Assembly: GCF_010111755.1 (NCBI RefSeq)
Contig: NC_088952.1
Coordinates: forward strand, 248,001-312,000
From: Nakaseomyces glabratus
Lineage: Eukaryota > Ascomycota > Saccharomycetes > Saccharomycetales > Saccharomycetaceae
Length of the DNA stretch: 64,000 nt
Direction: 5' to 3'
The notes under the pieces were generated by a model that was not told where the DNA came from, made no database searches, and saw nothing but the letters and a program-made list of their open reading frames with translations. This document shows positions 20,981-32,139 of the stretch, piece by piece (within the stretch, counting starts at the first letter, position 1; every line of letters begins with the position of its first letter). Made by a program: the position numbers and the translations under genes.

Positions 20981-22717
20981 ATGAGGCTCGGGAGGATAAT
21001 ATCGAGACGTAAGGTGTTTTTCCTTTTATTTACTGGGTTATTGGTTTTATGGCTCGAGAAATTTGTGTTGAATATCAGTAAGTATCACCACAACGATGAA
21101 CTGAAAGCTGGTTATGACCTTAAAGTTCTGGATACTGCCAGACAATGGATGGAGCAATCAAATTTGAAAAATATCAAGCATGATGATGTTATGGTTGTGA
21201 ATTATGGAACAATTAAATGTTTCCACCTAGGTACCAAATACGAAAGATGTTTGAAGCCCAAGCATTTCCACAATAAACCTAGAATAGTGACGAACTCTAT
21301 AACTGTGAGAAAGGATTTGAGAGGATCCTATGGATACAATTTAATAGGTATATCCGAGTATTTCTTTTTTGAAGTTGTTAGGTTTGATGAATTCTTGTTA
21401 TACGGTAAACCTTTGGATGTACTTGTATTTGATGCGACGCCAAATTTAAATCTGGGTGCTCATCATATACCCTCTGCAACTTTTAAAGAAATATCCTTAG
21501 GTGAAATACTAAGAGATAACTTCTTTGATATCATATCAGATGTGAACATTTTATTTGGTGAAGATGCTGTCGATCCTAGACCAAACTGGCACTTGGTCAA
21601 AAGCTCTCCTTACTTGTCTTATAAGCATCCTTCTTTCATGTCTTATATGAAACTGGGATCGCAAGAACCCGAATACACAAAATCTAAAGTGCTAGTCAAA
21701 AAGGAACATGAAGATGATGGATTTAAGATTGTTCAACTGGCTGATCTGCATTTAGGAGTTGGCAAGAATAGATGTCTCGATGAGTATCCACACCATGATA
21801 AATGTGAAGCAGATTCAAAAACATTAAAGTTTGTGGAGGAGGTTTTAGATATCGAAAAGCCCGGGTTTGTTGTGTTTTCTGGCGATCAAATTATGGGTGA
21901 TAGGTCTCTCCAGGATAGTGAATCTGTTCTTTACAAGGCTGTTGACCCAGTTATCAGGAGACGTATTCCGTGGGCAATGGTTTGGGGAAACCATGACGAT
22001 GAGGGAAGCCTGTCTCGTTGGGAACTCTCTAAGCTGGCGATGAAGTTACCTTACTCTAGATTTCAAATTTCTCCACATGATACAAAAGATAACACATTCG
22101 GTGTAGGAAATTATGCACATCAGATATTCTACGAGAATGATCCTGAAGTTGCTGCTTTGAGTTTATACTTTATGGATAGTCATAAATATTCCAAGACTGG
22201 GAAAATATACCTTGGTTATGACTGGCTAAAAGAGGAACAGTTGGAATATATACAGTCGTTATATGAAAGAGGTATGAAATCACACATTAAAGAAAATATA
22301 CACAGACATGCGGCTATGACATTCATTCATATCCCACTCCCAGAATACTTAAATCTGGATTCTAAAAAGCGTCCTGGGGAATCTAATGAATTGATTGGCA
22401 CTTTTAAGGAAGGAGTAACAGCTCCAAGGTACAACTCCGGTGGACTAGTTGCTTTAGATAAAATCGGAGTTGATGTTGTAGGCTGCGGGCATGATCACTG
22501 TAATGACTATTGTTTGCATGATGACTCTACTTCAAACAAAAATATTTGGTTATGTTATGGCGGTGGAGCTGGTGAAGGTGGCTATGCTGGTTACGGAGGT
22601 ACAGAGAGAAGAATCCGCACTTACAAGTTTGATCCACAAACTGGTAAAATAACAACTTGGAAACGATTAAATAGCAAACCAAGTGAGATTTTTGATTTTC
22701 AGATAGTAAAGGACTGA
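20981..22717 (+). CDS. DCR2: Calcineurin-like phosphoesterase Dcr2
   Basis: 578 aa from the ATG at 20981, the same length as S. cerevisiae Dcr2; a GTG nine codons upstream is disregarded. Dcr2 is a phosphatase that promotes G1 progression through Sic1 and dampens the unfolded protein response by dephosphorylating Ire1. Residues about 10-30 (RKVFFLLFTGLLVLWLEKFVL) form a signal anchor. The metallophosphatase domain starts near 250: DLHLG (about 254), GDQIMGD (about 301), GNHDDEG (about 336), HIPLPEY and GHDHCND (about 503) supply the expected metal ligands, all present. The gene ends inside the tail-to-tail VPS38: the last 19 bp of the two coding regions overlap. Confidence 0.94.
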   Translation: MRLGRIISRRKVFFLLFTGLLVLWLEKFVLNISKYHHNDELKAGYDLKVLDTARQWMEQSNLKNIKHDDVMVVNYGTIKCFHLGTKYERCLKPKHFHNKPRIVTNSITVRKDLRGSYGYNLIGISEYFFFEVVRFDEFLLYGKPLDVLVFDATPNLNLGAHHIPSATFKEISLGEILRDNFFDIISDVNILFGEDAVDPRPNWHLVKSSPYLSYKHPSFMSYMKLGSQEPEYTKSKVLVKKEHEDDGFKIVQLADLHLGVGKNRCLDEYPHHDKCEADSKTLKFVEEVLDIEKPGFVVFSGDQIMGDRSLQDSESVLYKAVDPVIRRRIPWAMVWGNHDDEGSLSRWELSKLAMKLPYSRFQISPHDTKDNTFGVGNYAHQIFYENDPEVAALSLYFMDSHKYSKTGKIYLGYDWLKEEQLEYIQSLYERGMKSHIKENIHRHAAMTFIHIPLPEYLNLDSKKRPGESNELIGTFKEGVTAPRYNSGGLVALDKIGVDVVGCGHDHCNDYCLHDDSTSNKNIWLCYGGGAGEGGYAGYGGTERRIRTYKFDPQTGKITTWKRLNSKPSEIFDFQIVKD

Positions 22718-23997
22718 GTAATATGACCTAGATACTGTGTAAACTGCATGATATTTTCATTAAACGCTCTTAAGGCAATATGGAATTCTTCCTTGGATTT
22801 AGTTGATCGAGATTCTGGGAAACTCAAACGATACTTACGACCCACGATAGTTTCACTACCTTGAAATACAATATCGAAAGGAAGTTTTCTCTGTATTATT
22901 CTGTATGAATATATTACGATAAATAATGAATAAAATCCCAGCATTGCATTTATGATTTTCACAGATTTTGGATACTCATTATATCTGTCGTAAATTTGCT
23001 CGATAGAAACTCTTTCAAGATTCTTGCAAAACTCTTCAACTTCGATCTCGTCATCATCAAACTGAAACGATATTAAGCCCACGTCTTTATCAAATAAGAA
23101 AGTATTCTTGAATACATTTATTAATTGAATCAATTTTTTTTTCTGTAATTTCTCAATCGCCTCTTTGGCGTTTGATAGCTTTGAGTAAATATTAGCATAT
23201 TCATCCCTGTATGTTTCAATATTGCTGTCAACATCATTTAGTTCATTCCCATCATCCAATTCAGAAAGTTGATCCTTTAGCCTCTTTAACTTTTGTCTCT
23301 TTATCTCACATCTACTTTCAATCATTTTTATGTTTTCCTGATATGTATCTAGTATTCCAGTGCCTATATTATGTGTTGATTTAATCAGCCTCTCTATCTT
23401 GTTTGTGGAAATCTGCTTTTCCTCCACCATATCGCCAGTATACTGAGTGAGTTTTGACAATTTAACTAGAGAATTAAATGGACACATTCTCTTACGATTT
23501 TTATTGTTCATATTAGCAACGGGGCTTATTTGTAAACCAGTATAACGAATATTCTTATTAGGGAGGGCGTACCATCCATCTATCATTTCTATCATAGGCA
23601 AATTCTGTTCCATGGTAATGTGATCATCTCTTTGATTACCAATGTAAGTTAACTCATCCAAGTTCACAGTGTGCATTGCAACAAAACACCATAGCTCATC
23701 CTCATCATGCCTCAGTAAGAAGCTCGGAATCTTCGCAGCTATCTTTATTTCAAACAGCGTGCACAACTCAAATTCTTTAGGTATGACTAATTCTGTGAAA
23801 TGCAAGGACGACAATGATCCAGTCTCCAATTCACTGACATAGAATGGCTTTCTTGATCTAGTGTCCTCCAATACAATAAAGCATGGAATAAAGCCTACCC
23901 TTGAGCCAATTTTTTTAGACTCATCAATTAACGATATATTGTTGACAGAGATGGACTTCAAATGTCGAAGATGCCTCTTCAATAGATATTGTGGCAT
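22699..23997 (-). CDS. VPS38: Vps38, subunit of PI3-kinase complex II (UVRAG-like)
   Basis: 432 aa (S. cerevisiae Vps38 439 aa). Vps38 joins Vps34, Vps15 and Vps30 in complex II, which makes PI3P on endosomes for vacuolar protein sorting. The N-terminal 200 residues form the C2-like part (opening MPQYLLKRHLRHLKSISVNN), a coiled coil spans about 215-300 (rich in KLKRLKDQLSELDD-type heptads), and the C-terminal domain follows with FQGSETIVGRKYRLSFPES. Sequence is fast evolving, as usual in this family. Convergent and overlapping with DCR2 by 19 bp, and followed by ADE13: the YLR361-YLR359 order. Confidence 0.93.
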   Translation of the reverse strand: MPQYLLKRHLRHLKSISVNNISLIDESKKIGSRVGFIPCFIVLEDTRSRKPFYVSELETGSLSSLHFTELVIPKEFELCTLFEIKIAAKIPSFLLRHDEDELWCFVAMHTVNLDELTYIGNQRDDHITMEQNLPMIEMIDGWYALPNKNIRYTGLQISPVANMNNKNRKRMCPFNSLVKLSKLTQYTGDMVEEKQISTNKIERLIKSTHNIGTGILDTYQENIKMIESRCEIKRQKLKRLKDQLSELDDGNELNDVDSNIETYRDEYANIYSKLSNAKEAIEKLQKKKLIQLINVFKNTFLFDKDVGLISFQFDDDEIEVEEFCKNLERVSIEQIYDRYNEYPKSVKIINAMLGFYSLFIVIYSYRIIQRKLPFDIVFQGSETIVGRKYRLSFPESRSTKSKEEFHIALRAFNENIMQFTQYLGHITQSFTI

Positions 23998-24312
23998 CTA
24001 AAGCATATATGTTGTTTTGACTCTCTCCTTTACCTAATTTACTCAGATATTGGCTATCAAAGGGCCAAGATAATAGTATTTCAGTTTTTTATTCAAAAAT
24101 AAGGTTCTCTCGCCTGCGATGATCTGCCAATTGTGATAACCAGATCAATAAAATGAGGTAGATGGTCTTAGTATATACAGTTCATATTATTGTGATATAA
24201 ATCAGGATACTTCTTTAAGAAATACACACACATAGATATATATTTGCTTTTTTATGTTTCTCGCATGCTCCAATTTTGCTAAGTCCGAGGAATATTTGAT
24301 CAATTATACATC
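23998..24312. other. Intergenic VPS38-ADE13
   Basis: 315 bp, VPS38 promoter and ADE13 3' end. AT-rich; nothing distinctive seen. Confidence 0.5.
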
Positions 24313-25761
24313 TCAAACATTTAGTTTAACTTCAGCATCGTTGATGTATTTTTGGAATGGCTGCAAGGCGTTCTTAACATCCTTACCAACAAATTTTTCT
24401 GTTTGTTGAGGAGCTCTACCAACAAATGTAGATGGATCTAGCAATTGATCCAATTCATTCCAGATAGGCTTGAAAAACTCATTGGCCTTGACACGTTCGA
24501 TCAGGTCATTGTCACCACCTTGTTCTTTTACCACAGCAGCAGCTTGGTGAGACAGGACTCTGATTTCTTCATGCACTTCTTGCCTAGAAGCACCCTTTTC
24601 GACCATAGCCATAATGATATTCTCAGTAGCCATGAATGGCAACTCACTCTTAATTCTTCTTTCAATTACCTTTGGATATACAACTAAACCTGAAGAGATA
24701 TTTAGAATTGTAGTCAACAAGATATCTGTTGTTAGGAAAGCACTTGGTAAAGAGATTCTTCTTATAGCTGAGTCATCTAATGTTCTCTCGAACCATTGGA
24801 CGGAAGCAGTTTGGACAGCATCACTGAATAGAGAGCCCAAATGTCTAGCCAAAGAACAAACACGTTCACAACGCATTGGGTTTCTCTTATAAGCCATTGC
24901 TGAAGAACCAATTTGGGATTTTTCAAATGGCTCTTCAACTTCCTTCAAGTTGGCTAGCAGTCTGATATCGGTAGCCATCTTGTGGGCACTGGCAGCAAAT
25001 GATGATAATGGTGCAAGAACATCAATGTCGATCTTTCTGGAGTAAGTTTGACCAGTGACTGGATAAACAGTGTCAAAGCCTAGAAGTTCAGTAACTCTTT
25101 CATCAAGTTCTTCAACTTTGTCATGATTACCGTGAAATAGGGCCAAGAATGACGCTTGTGTACCAGTGGTACCTTTAACACCACGCAAACCAATATCATT
25201 TCTAGCTCTTTCAAAGTTTCTCAAATCCCATAGTAGTTCTTGGATCCATAGAGTTGCTCTCTTACCCAAAGTAGTTAATTGAGCTGGTTGGAAGTGAGTC
25301 CAACCCAGAACTGGTAAGTCCTTGTACTCTAGAGCAAATTTAGCTAAACGGTTGATAACATTGACGAGTTTTGGAATAACAATATCGTATGCATCTCTTA
25401 GGAAGATTAAATCGGCATTGTCTGTGACAAAACAAGAAGTGGCACCCAAGTGGATGATACCAGCCGCAGCAGGACATGTTTCACCAAATGTATGAACATG
25501 GGCCATAACATCATGCCTGACAATAGCTTCTTGTTCACTAGCCTTGGCAATTTCTTCATCTGTAATTTCCAAGTGGGCCTTCATTTGTTCAATGGCCTCA
25601 TCTGTAATGACATCAAGACCTAATTCCTTTTCAGCAATGGCTAGATTCAACCATAACTTTCTCCATGTAGAGAACCTGTTTCTCAAAGAGAAAACAGCAG
25701 ACATCTCCTTAGAAGCATATCTGGACGATAGTGGGGTAGCGTACTTATCAAACTCAGACAT
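24313..25761 (-). CDS. ADE13: Adenylosuccinate lyase Ade13
   Basis: 482 aa from the ATG at 25761, the length of the S. cerevisiae enzyme; the start [20 protein letters not shown] aligns with it, and the TTG two codons upstream is ignored. Cleaves SAICAR to AICAR and adenylosuccinate to AMP, releasing fumarate, so it acts twice in purine synthesis. Fumarase/aspartase superfamily: the signature loop [14 protein letters not shown] (about 290-303) with its catalytic Ser, plus [12 protein letters not shown] and [13 protein letters not shown]. Cytosolic, no targeting signal. Codon bias is moderate to high. A TGACTC (Gcn4/Bas1-type) lies at 26306-26311, about 545 bp upstream. Confidence 0.97.
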   Translation of the reverse strand: MSEFDKYATPLSSRYASKEMSAVFSLRNRFSTWRKLWLNLAIAEKELGLDVITDEAIEQMKAHLEITDEEIAKASEQEAIVRHDVMAHVHTFGETCPAAAGIIHLGATSCFVTDNADLIFLRDAYDIVIPKLVNVINRLAKFALEYKDLPVLGWTHFQPAQLTTLGKRATLWIQELLWDLRNFERARNDIGLRGVKGTTGTQASFLALFHGNHDKVEELDERVTELLGFDTVYPVTGQTYSRKIDIDVLAPLSSFAASAHKMATDIRLLANLKEVEEPFEKSQIGSSAMAYKRNPMRCERVCSLARHLGSLFSDAVQTASVQWFERTLDDSAIRRISLPSAFLTTDILLTTILNISSGLVVYPKVIERRIKSELPFMATENIIMAMVEKGASRQEVHEEIRVLSHQAAAVVKEQGGDNDLIERVKANEFFKPIWNELDQLLDPSTFVGRAPQQTEKFVGKDVKNALQPFQKYINDAEVKLNV

Positions 25762-26491
25762 TTTCAATAGTAAATTCCTTTTATTATTATTCCAATAATC
25801 AAGTTAATGGGAGATTATGGTGTAAGAATAGCAAATTTGACTGCAACTTCGAACACAATGATAAAAACGGTGCCGATGATTTACTTGTAACCGTAAGTAA
25901 AAACTAATCAAACTCTATGAAGAAATTGAGTTTCTTACAAGTAGACTAATTGCAAATAGAATACAGAGCCTATATATAAGAGTTTGGAATTGAATAATGA
26001 AGAGTTAAAGAGAGTAATAGATTAATATTAGAAAGATCCAGATAAATTAATTAAAAGATAGAAAGTAAATGATGAGCTAATACTACAAATTGCTAATGCT
26101 ACAACGAAGTTTACCCAATGAGACACACTGTAAATGTTAGGGTGGGGCCTTCAAAAAATTAAAACGAGTACGAAATGAAAAATAAAGGATAATTTAAATT
26201 GCATTAATGGATGAAATTTCGCAGAAGTAGAAATTAAGGCAAAAGACTGAGCAAGTTTGAGTAGAGAAACTACTGCACAATGATTGGCATTGTTACTTTA
26301 GAACCTGACTCTGTCAACAGTACTTTGGAACAAAATTATCAAAAATTCCAAGTGAAAAAAAATGGTCCAAAAAAAAAAAAAATGATATGATGAGCAAGCA
26401 TAGGATTCAAGTGATGAGCTCCGATTGTGAGTGCCATCGTCCTGCATTACGGCTAAGAAGCATGCATAAATCCATTGTAATAGAAATCAAG
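25762..26491. other. Intergenic ADE13-RSC2
   Basis: ADE13 promoter and RSC2 3' end. It holds a TGACTC motif (26306-26311) and a 13-base A tract near 26369-26381. No gene seen. Confidence 0.5.
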
Positions 26492-29176
26492 TTAAGTACT
26501 TTCTGCCAAACGATGAGACATGAATGATGCTGAAGGCCTCAATGAGTGTAATGATGTATGAAATAACTGCGTTACTGAATCATCTTCATCCTTTTTTGTG
26601 GTTTGTGCTTCTTCTTTATCAAATTCCTCCTCTTCCACTTGTTCGATGATGTTTCTCGTATTTCTTTTGCTTCTTTTTCGAATCACGGGTATTACTTCCT
26701 CAAATTCCTCATAATCTAACCCATCTTTAGATGAATTTGTTAAGGTGTTCATCGATAGTGTTCTTACAATACCGGAATCCATGAGACGCTCATTGATGCT
26801 AACACTAGGACCAGTAAACCAAAGTATCTCTTCCTTTGTCCTTTTCCTCGGCATTAAGGCATCCTCTTTCTGTCTTCTGCTTTGGTTAGATATATCGGAT
26901 GTTTGCAACACACCAGTATTTTTAGTGATTGACAGCGGAAGTACGTATGAATGTGGCAAGGATACTATCTGTTGCCCAAGGCGAGTATGCTTACTAGCTT
27001 CATTGGCTATTTTGTCTGCAATTGTAGCGTGGCTGTATTTGGCCGCTTCTAAATTATGTGTGATTTCACGTTGTCGTTGATTTGCAACAAACTGTGCCAC
27101 ATGTCTAGAGTGAAGATCGGATATATTGAGAGGTCGATTTGTTTTGTTTAGATTGGGTATTGGGACATTTTCCTTTGCCAGTGAAAACGGCAGCGATGCA
27201 CTTTCATTATTGTTAAATTGATAGTTATTCTCAATGTGATTATCTCTCATTGTGTTTAGTTTTGTATGGGAAGGAGTCATACGAGCAAGATTTCCCATTC
27301 CACCACTTACAATAATCGTTCCCATATCATTGTCAATCTTACCCTCAAGTCTATCTTTAGGATCGTTAGGTCTAATAATATGCTTAGGACAATCGTCAGA
27401 AGTAGAGTACTCACCTAAATCGTCTCTATCTAGTTTTGAACGCATATAGACACCTCCCACAATTGGTGGAGCATTAGGAACACCTAATGTAGGATCTGGT
27501 ACTGGGTCCCTAGTTGTTGAGTTTGGAGGTAGAAGATGTCTTATCGGTGACGGAAATTTAAAGAATTTCCTACCTGTAACAGGAATTGTTTGCTCCTCCA
27601 CATCACGTATTTCCTCTGGCAAGCACGCTCTCCATGTCCTAATTTTGTTGAAAGCCTTGTCAGATTCATTATACCTATACTCACAAACAAACAGAGGACC
27701 ATCAATATTGATATCTGGGTCTCCTCTTTGGTACCTGGTGAAATGTACGACATAGCATTTACCCTGTATATCAGAAACTTTATGATCTCTATACTGTCCA
27801 GATTTAACTACTTCGGTCTTATAGAATAATCTATCAACTCTGTGAACAGTTTGTTCTGGTCTATAATACCAGCATGCATTAAGCCATTTAGTACCTGATG
27901 TTCCCTCACTCCAAAACTTGAATATCTGTCCTACGATTGGCTTAGATTCATCATTTCTATTTTTGAGAAGAACCCAATCACCAACTTGATATGTTATGCC
28001 ATTTACAATGACTTCATCTAATGGACATCGAAATTCTCCTTCGGGCATGTAATCGGTATCTGGCCTAGACAACTCAAATTGTGCTAGCTCGTTAAAAGAT
28101 TTTTCAAATTTGAAAGAGCGCTTCAGCTCATTTGGATTATTTTTGTTGTATGTTCTATAATTTGAAAGCATTAGTTTGATATCATTATGAAACCCCTCAA
28201 AGTCTTTGTATTTTCTTGTTTTTACTTTCTTTCTTATTTCATCTAGAGATATTGGATTCGATATTATTGAGTAATACTGTGGATTGTAATTTCTATCCGG
28301 TATTTTCTCAAAAGAATCTAACAATGACCGCCTTCTTTCATCAACTTCCTTTCGAATTACCTTTAAGACATTTTTCATTCTTTGAACGTATGGCAAATCT
28401 ATGATTGGAGGTCTACCTCTTTTCACGTATTTTTTGACTGGCTTCTCGGAATGGCGTAACCCTAAAGGATGAGGTGTACCGGATGGAGATGGCGAGAACT
28501 TAGCATGCACGCGCCTTTGTTTGTACCTTCTTCCGGAATCGGTGTATTCATCATCATCATCGCCTTTACCATAATCTGTATAATGGTCATCATCACCTGT
28601 TTCAGTATGGACCTCATTGTTACTGTCATACGAATCGGTCGTGTAGCCTTCTTTATTACTAGTTTTACGAGTCCTTATAAGTACTTTGTGCGATTTAGCT
28701 TCCTTTTCTAGCCTTTCTTTGCGTTCAAGTTCTTCCTGTTTCTCTTTTTCTTTGATTAATAGCTTTTCTTGGAATTCTTGGTAGCCTGGCTCATCCGGTG
28801 TGGGCCCCAGATATGGTAATTCTAGCTTAGGATATTTTTTCTTTAAATTAGGATAGACCGTTTCATTAATAAATTTTTCTAGCGTCAACGCATATTTATA
28901 GATCTCTGATTCCTTAGTGTTGTAAACTTTCGCATTCCACGGTATATGTACTAGGTCGTCCATAAACTGTTGAGCATTAGTATAGGTTGTCAGCCTCTTC
29001 TTAAGAGTGTTTATAGATATAGGTTTCTTGATGACGTCGTAATAATCTGGGTAATCTTTTCGTGGAGGTAAAACAGTAAACACTGGAGATATATTTACAT
29101 TTTCCTCATTGATAACATTGTACAATCTCAGATATTCCGGTCGAAGATTCTCTTGTAGTTCTTTTGTGTTGGCCAT
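26492..29176 (-). CDS. RSC2: RSC chromatin-remodelling subunit Rsc2 (Rsc1/Rsc2 family)
   Basis: 894 aa (S. cerevisiae Rsc2 889, Rsc1 928). Rsc1 and Rsc2 define alternative forms of the RSC nucleosome remodeller; Rsc2 also supports plasmid and chromosome segregation. Domains in order: bromodomain 1 (about 10-115, with PPRKDYPDYYDVIKKPIS), an acidic/basic linker including an AT-hook-like KRGRPP at about 255, bromodomain 2 (about 262-369, NPQYYSIISNPIS), a BAH domain (about 392-522, YQVGDWVLLKN to WRACLPEEI), then a long, probably disordered tail with basic patches and a Glu-rich segment. Position between ADE13 and the MUP1/ATG33 pair supports RSC2 over RSC1. Confidence 0.93.
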   Translation of the reverse strand: MANTKELQENLRPEYLRLYNVINEENVNISPVFTVLPPRKDYPDYYDVIKKPISINTLKKRLTTYTNAQQFMDDLVHIPWNAKVYNTKESEIYKYALTLEKFINETVYPNLKKKYPKLELPYLGPTPDEPGYQEFQEKLLIKEKEKQEELERKERLEKEAKSHKVLIRTRKTSNKEGYTTDSYDSNNEVHTETGDDDHYTDYGKGDDDDEYTDSGRRYKQRRVHAKFSPSPSGTPHPLGLRHSEKPVKKYVKRGRPPIIDLPYVQRMKNVLKVIRKEVDERRRSLLDSFEKIPDRNYNPQYYSIISNPISLDEIRKKVKTRKYKDFEGFHNDIKLMLSNYRTYNKNNPNELKRSFKFEKSFNELAQFELSRPDTDYMPEGEFRCPLDEVIVNGITYQVGDWVLLKNRNDESKPIVGQIFKFWSEGTSGTKWLNACWYYRPEQTVHRVDRLFYKTEVVKSGQYRDHKVSDIQGKCYVVHFTRYQRGDPDINIDGPLFVCEYRYNESDKAFNKIRTWRACLPEEIRDVEEQTIPVTGRKFFKFPSPIRHLLPPNSTTRDPVPDPTLGVPNAPPIVGGVYMRSKLDRDDLGEYSTSDDCPKHIIRPNDPKDRLEGKIDNDMGTIIVSGGMGNLARMTPSHTKLNTMRDNHIENNYQFNNNESASLPFSLAKENVPIPNLNKTNRPLNISDLHSRHVAQFVANQRQREITHNLEAAKYSHATIADKIANEASKHTRLGQQIVSLPHSYVLPLSITKNTGVLQTSDISNQSRRQKEDALMPRKRTKEEILWFTGPSVSINERLMDSGIVRTLSMNTLTNSSKDGLDYEEFEEVIPVIRKRSKRNTRNIIEQVEEEEFDKEEAQTTKKDEDDSVTQLFHTSLHSLRPSASFMSHRLAEST

Positions 29177-29993
29177 ATTTATTGTCTTCTTATGTGTATC
29201 TTCCTGACCAAGTTAAGTGTATCAATATTTTCAGATTTAAATTTTTGTCTTTTCTGCGCTTAAAAAGTTGCCCGATGGATTCGATGGTGGTCTATAGTTT
29301 GAGAAAAGACAGTTAACACAGAGATGGGAGTAATGAATTTAATTGCGAGAGTAATGGTTTGTCTTTGGTACCACTAAGAGGGCAACTGACATAAAGATAA
29401 TAGCCGGGTATTAAAACTTTTCTTGCCAACTGACACTTTTGAGAAAAGCTGTTTATGCCTAACACGAAAAAAAGTCAAGGGAGCTTATATATTGAAGTCA
29501 CGTGGTCCATTACAATAGATATGTATTCGCAAATTGTAATGACATATCCATTAATTCAAATGCAAAATTGCCATCTATAGTAGAGTTGCTTATTTGTAAT
29601 TTGTTTTGTTTTTAGATTTAAAAATTCTTGCTAGGTTAAATTATCTATATTATTTAAAGAATGCAAAGAATATTTGATTGTATATAAATTACAAATAAAC
29701 AAAATTACAATGAAAGAGCAGCAAAAGAGAAGATATTAGTCTTCGGGACAATGGTGTGCTGTGATACTATTAGATGCGTAGTTGATTCCACTATATAACC
29801 ATAGTGTGTACTGTGAACCGTTTACAACCTAATGGTCGCTTCCCGTTCAAATTTCGCTATCGAGTAGTATTTCTTCGCAAATGTCTCGAAACTGACGTTG
29901 AAAACTTGATTTTTATAAGAAATTAGTAGAATATTATTAAAGTAAAATGTGAGTTGGCATTTTTGTTTTATCTTGTTTTTGGATTATGATAAC
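29177..29993. other. Intergenic RSC2-MUP1
   Basis: RSC2 promoter and MUP1 3' flank. A CACGTG (Cbf1-type) lies at 29499-29504, about 320 bp before RSC2 and beyond the MUP1 stop. AT-rich; no other gene. Confidence 0.5.
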
Positions 29994-31703
29994 TTATTCG
30001 TGAGATATTTTGTGCGATTCCTTACTTTCTTGGTAATCTAGCACTTCGATATCATTAGAGTGGATATTCTCTCCATCTGAAGAATCAATTGAATCGTCGC
30101 CTACTTCACTTTCTGGGACTTTAATGATTTGCATTCTCCAGAACCCATCATCACCAAGTACTTCCTTGGATTCCAATCTGTAATGGCCCCATCTTGGTAG
30201 TAATTTGGCCCATACCAACCAGTAGAAACCACCAAACGCGAAGATACCCCAAGCGACCACACAGTGAATCCAGTATGGAGCGTGCTCGTAGACGCTTTCA
30301 CCGTGGGTTGGTGGGATATATGGAGCGACGATCAGGTAAACATTAGACAACATGAAGAAAGTAGTAATGAAGACGCCGGCCTTAATAGGTGGGTTCCATT
30401 CAATCTTGCCTTGTCTTCTCTGCCAGTAGATCCATAGCAAACCCGCGGAGATCACGAAATTGACAATGTTCATTGGGTAAGAGATCAAGTTCAGGATGAT
30501 GTTATAAGCGTCACCTGGAGGAGGAGCCAAGATAGTGATCATACAAATGATGAAATGTTGGAAAAGGCCAACCATTGGGGAGTTGAAAGGCTTGGATGTA
30601 GCAAAGAAATTGGAGAATGGCAAGACACCTTCACGGCCAAGTTGTTGGATAATTCTACCTTGGGAGAAGATGACTGACATGACATTACCCAGGGCACTTA
30701 GACCAACAAGGGCAGCGGCAACTCTCTTAGCATGACCACCAAAACAGATATCGAAGAAATCAGCGGCCAAGATCAACTTGGAAGAGATCAGTTTATCCTT
30801 TGGAACCACAGCAAAGTATGCGATGTTGACAAAGATATAGATGATGGCCAAACAGATCAAAGAAGTAGGGCCTGCGATCTTTAGAGTTCTCACTGGGTTT
30901 TTGACTTCACCTAGGGCGTAATTTACGTTGGAGTAGCCGACGAAGGACCAGATGACATTGTACAAGGCGTTGACCACACCGTAAGCGGTAGCCTTGTTGG
31001 TACCTTCGAACGCGTTGTGGAAGTTATGCGACTGGTATCCGTGCTTCAAACCACCTGCAAGGGCCACCCAGCCGGTGATTGAGATGAAGATAACGATACC
31101 CAACTTGAAGACACCGAGCACATTTTGGATGTACAGACCGGCTCTAACGTTGATGGAGTTGACAGCGAAACAGAAGAACACCACAGCTACACCAATACCT
31201 CTTTGGTTCCACTTAGTCACTTCGGTGTTAGCGGCGGTCAAGAACATCACCGCGGTGTTAACTGAGTTCCCCGCGGCCCAACCTAGGAAAAAAACATAGG
31301 ACGCATACATGCATGTGATGAAAAACTTTGGTTTCTTGAAGATGGCTTCCAAGTAGTTCTTCTCACCACCATTTCTCGGTATAGCGGTACCGAATTCCAT
31401 GTATACGTATAGACCTGCCAGGGCGATGAGCGCACCCACAGCCCACAGGATCAGCGCCAGACCGATGGAGCCGCTCAGAGTGTAAATCGTAGAAGAAACC
31501 GCGAAGACACCGGTTCCCAGCATTCTGTTACAGATCAACCCAATACATGAGATAAGACCCAGTCTTTTCTCACCTTGGTCCAGCTCCGTGGCGAACTGCT
31601 GTCCAGTCTCGAAATCAGACGTATCATCCTCAGACTTCTCCGAGGACGAGAATTTGTAATTCTCTTTGTTGAAGATATTCAACTGTGACAAGAAATCAGA
31701 CAT
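29994..31703 (-). CDS. MUP1: High-affinity methionine permease Mup1
   Basis: 569 aa from the ATG at 31703 (S. cerevisiae Mup1 574 aa). Plasma-membrane importer for methionine, also cysteine; APC superfamily, LAT-like, 12 membrane segments. After a hydrophilic N-terminal tail (about 55 residues) with FLSQLNIFNKENYKFSSS and FETGQQFATELDQGEK, conserved across Mup1, the membrane domain begins near 60: GLICNRMLGTGVFAVSS (substrate-binding TM1), WSFVGYSNVNYALGEVKNP and FSQGRIIQQLGREGVLPFSNFF. The N-terminal tail carries the lysines and acidic patch that serve endocytic turnover in S. cerevisiae. Another in-frame ATG at 31772 would add 23 residues with no Mup1 similarity, so 31703 is preferred. Met31/Met32-type sites lie upstream. 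Confidence 0.95.
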   Translation of the reverse strand: MSDFLSQLNIFNKENYKFSSSEKSEDDTSDFETGQQFATELDQGEKRLGLISCIGLICNRMLGTGVFAVSSTIYTLSGSIGLALILWAVGALIALAGLYVYMEFGTAIPRNGGEKNYLEAIFKKPKFFITCMYASYVFFLGWAAGNSVNTAVMFLTAANTEVTKWNQRGIGVAVVFFCFAVNSINVRAGLYIQNVLGVFKLGIVIFISITGWVALAGGLKHGYQSHNFHNAFEGTNKATAYGVVNALYNVIWSFVGYSNVNYALGEVKNPVRTLKIAGPTSLICLAIIYIFVNIAYFAVVPKDKLISSKLILAADFFDICFGGHAKRVAAALVGLSALGNVMSVIFSQGRIIQQLGREGVLPFSNFFATSKPFNSPMVGLFQHFIICMITILAPPPGDAYNIILNLISYPMNIVNFVISAGLLWIYWQRRQGKIEWNPPIKAGVFITTFFMLSNVYLIVAPYIPPTHGESVYEHAPYWIHCVVAWGIFAFGGFYWLVWAKLLPRWGHYRLESKEVLGDDGFWRMQIIKVPESEVGDDSIDSSDGENIHSNDIEVLDYQESKESHKISHE

Positions 31704-31864
31704 TGTATGCACTGTTTTCTGTTCTGTTTTACTATTTACTATGTTATCTTTCTCTTCTATACATCTACACATTTTGATATCAATGTTGTAATGGATATCT
31801 GAATCCTATATATATTAAATTTTTCTTTGCATTCACAAGACTTATCAGCAACTTCCTGACAATG

Positions 31865-31872
31865 CCACAGTT
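31865..31872 (-). promoter_or_regulatory. Putative Met31/Met32 site, proximal (MUP1)
   Basis: Reads AACTGTGG on the MUP1 strand, about 160 bp before the ATG. It matches the core of AAACTGTGG bound by Met31/Met32; the flanking A is a G. Confidence 0.5.
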
Positions 31873-32139
31873 CAAAGCCATTAGACTCTATAGTCCTTTT
31901 TTAACAAAATTTGGATGAACATAGATGAGTTTCTTTTGGATCCAAAAGTGAATAATTAGGACTCATATCTCAAGTACGTCCCTTTCCGATCACCGACAAT
32001 CATTATGGGGGTTTATGGTAGAGACTTTTTTCACTGATGCTTCGGGTAGGACGTCCCGAACCCATTCATAGCCCGATGAAGTGAATCCACAGCACATCTT
32101 TAGGACTTTCTAAGATCCACATCTCTGCTTTCTCTGATA

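Noticed and set aside
31704..31772. Longer MUP1 form from an upstream in-frame ATG (31772)
   Set aside because: The 23 extra residues have no Mup1 similarity, and the 31703 start aligns with S. cerevisiae Mup1.
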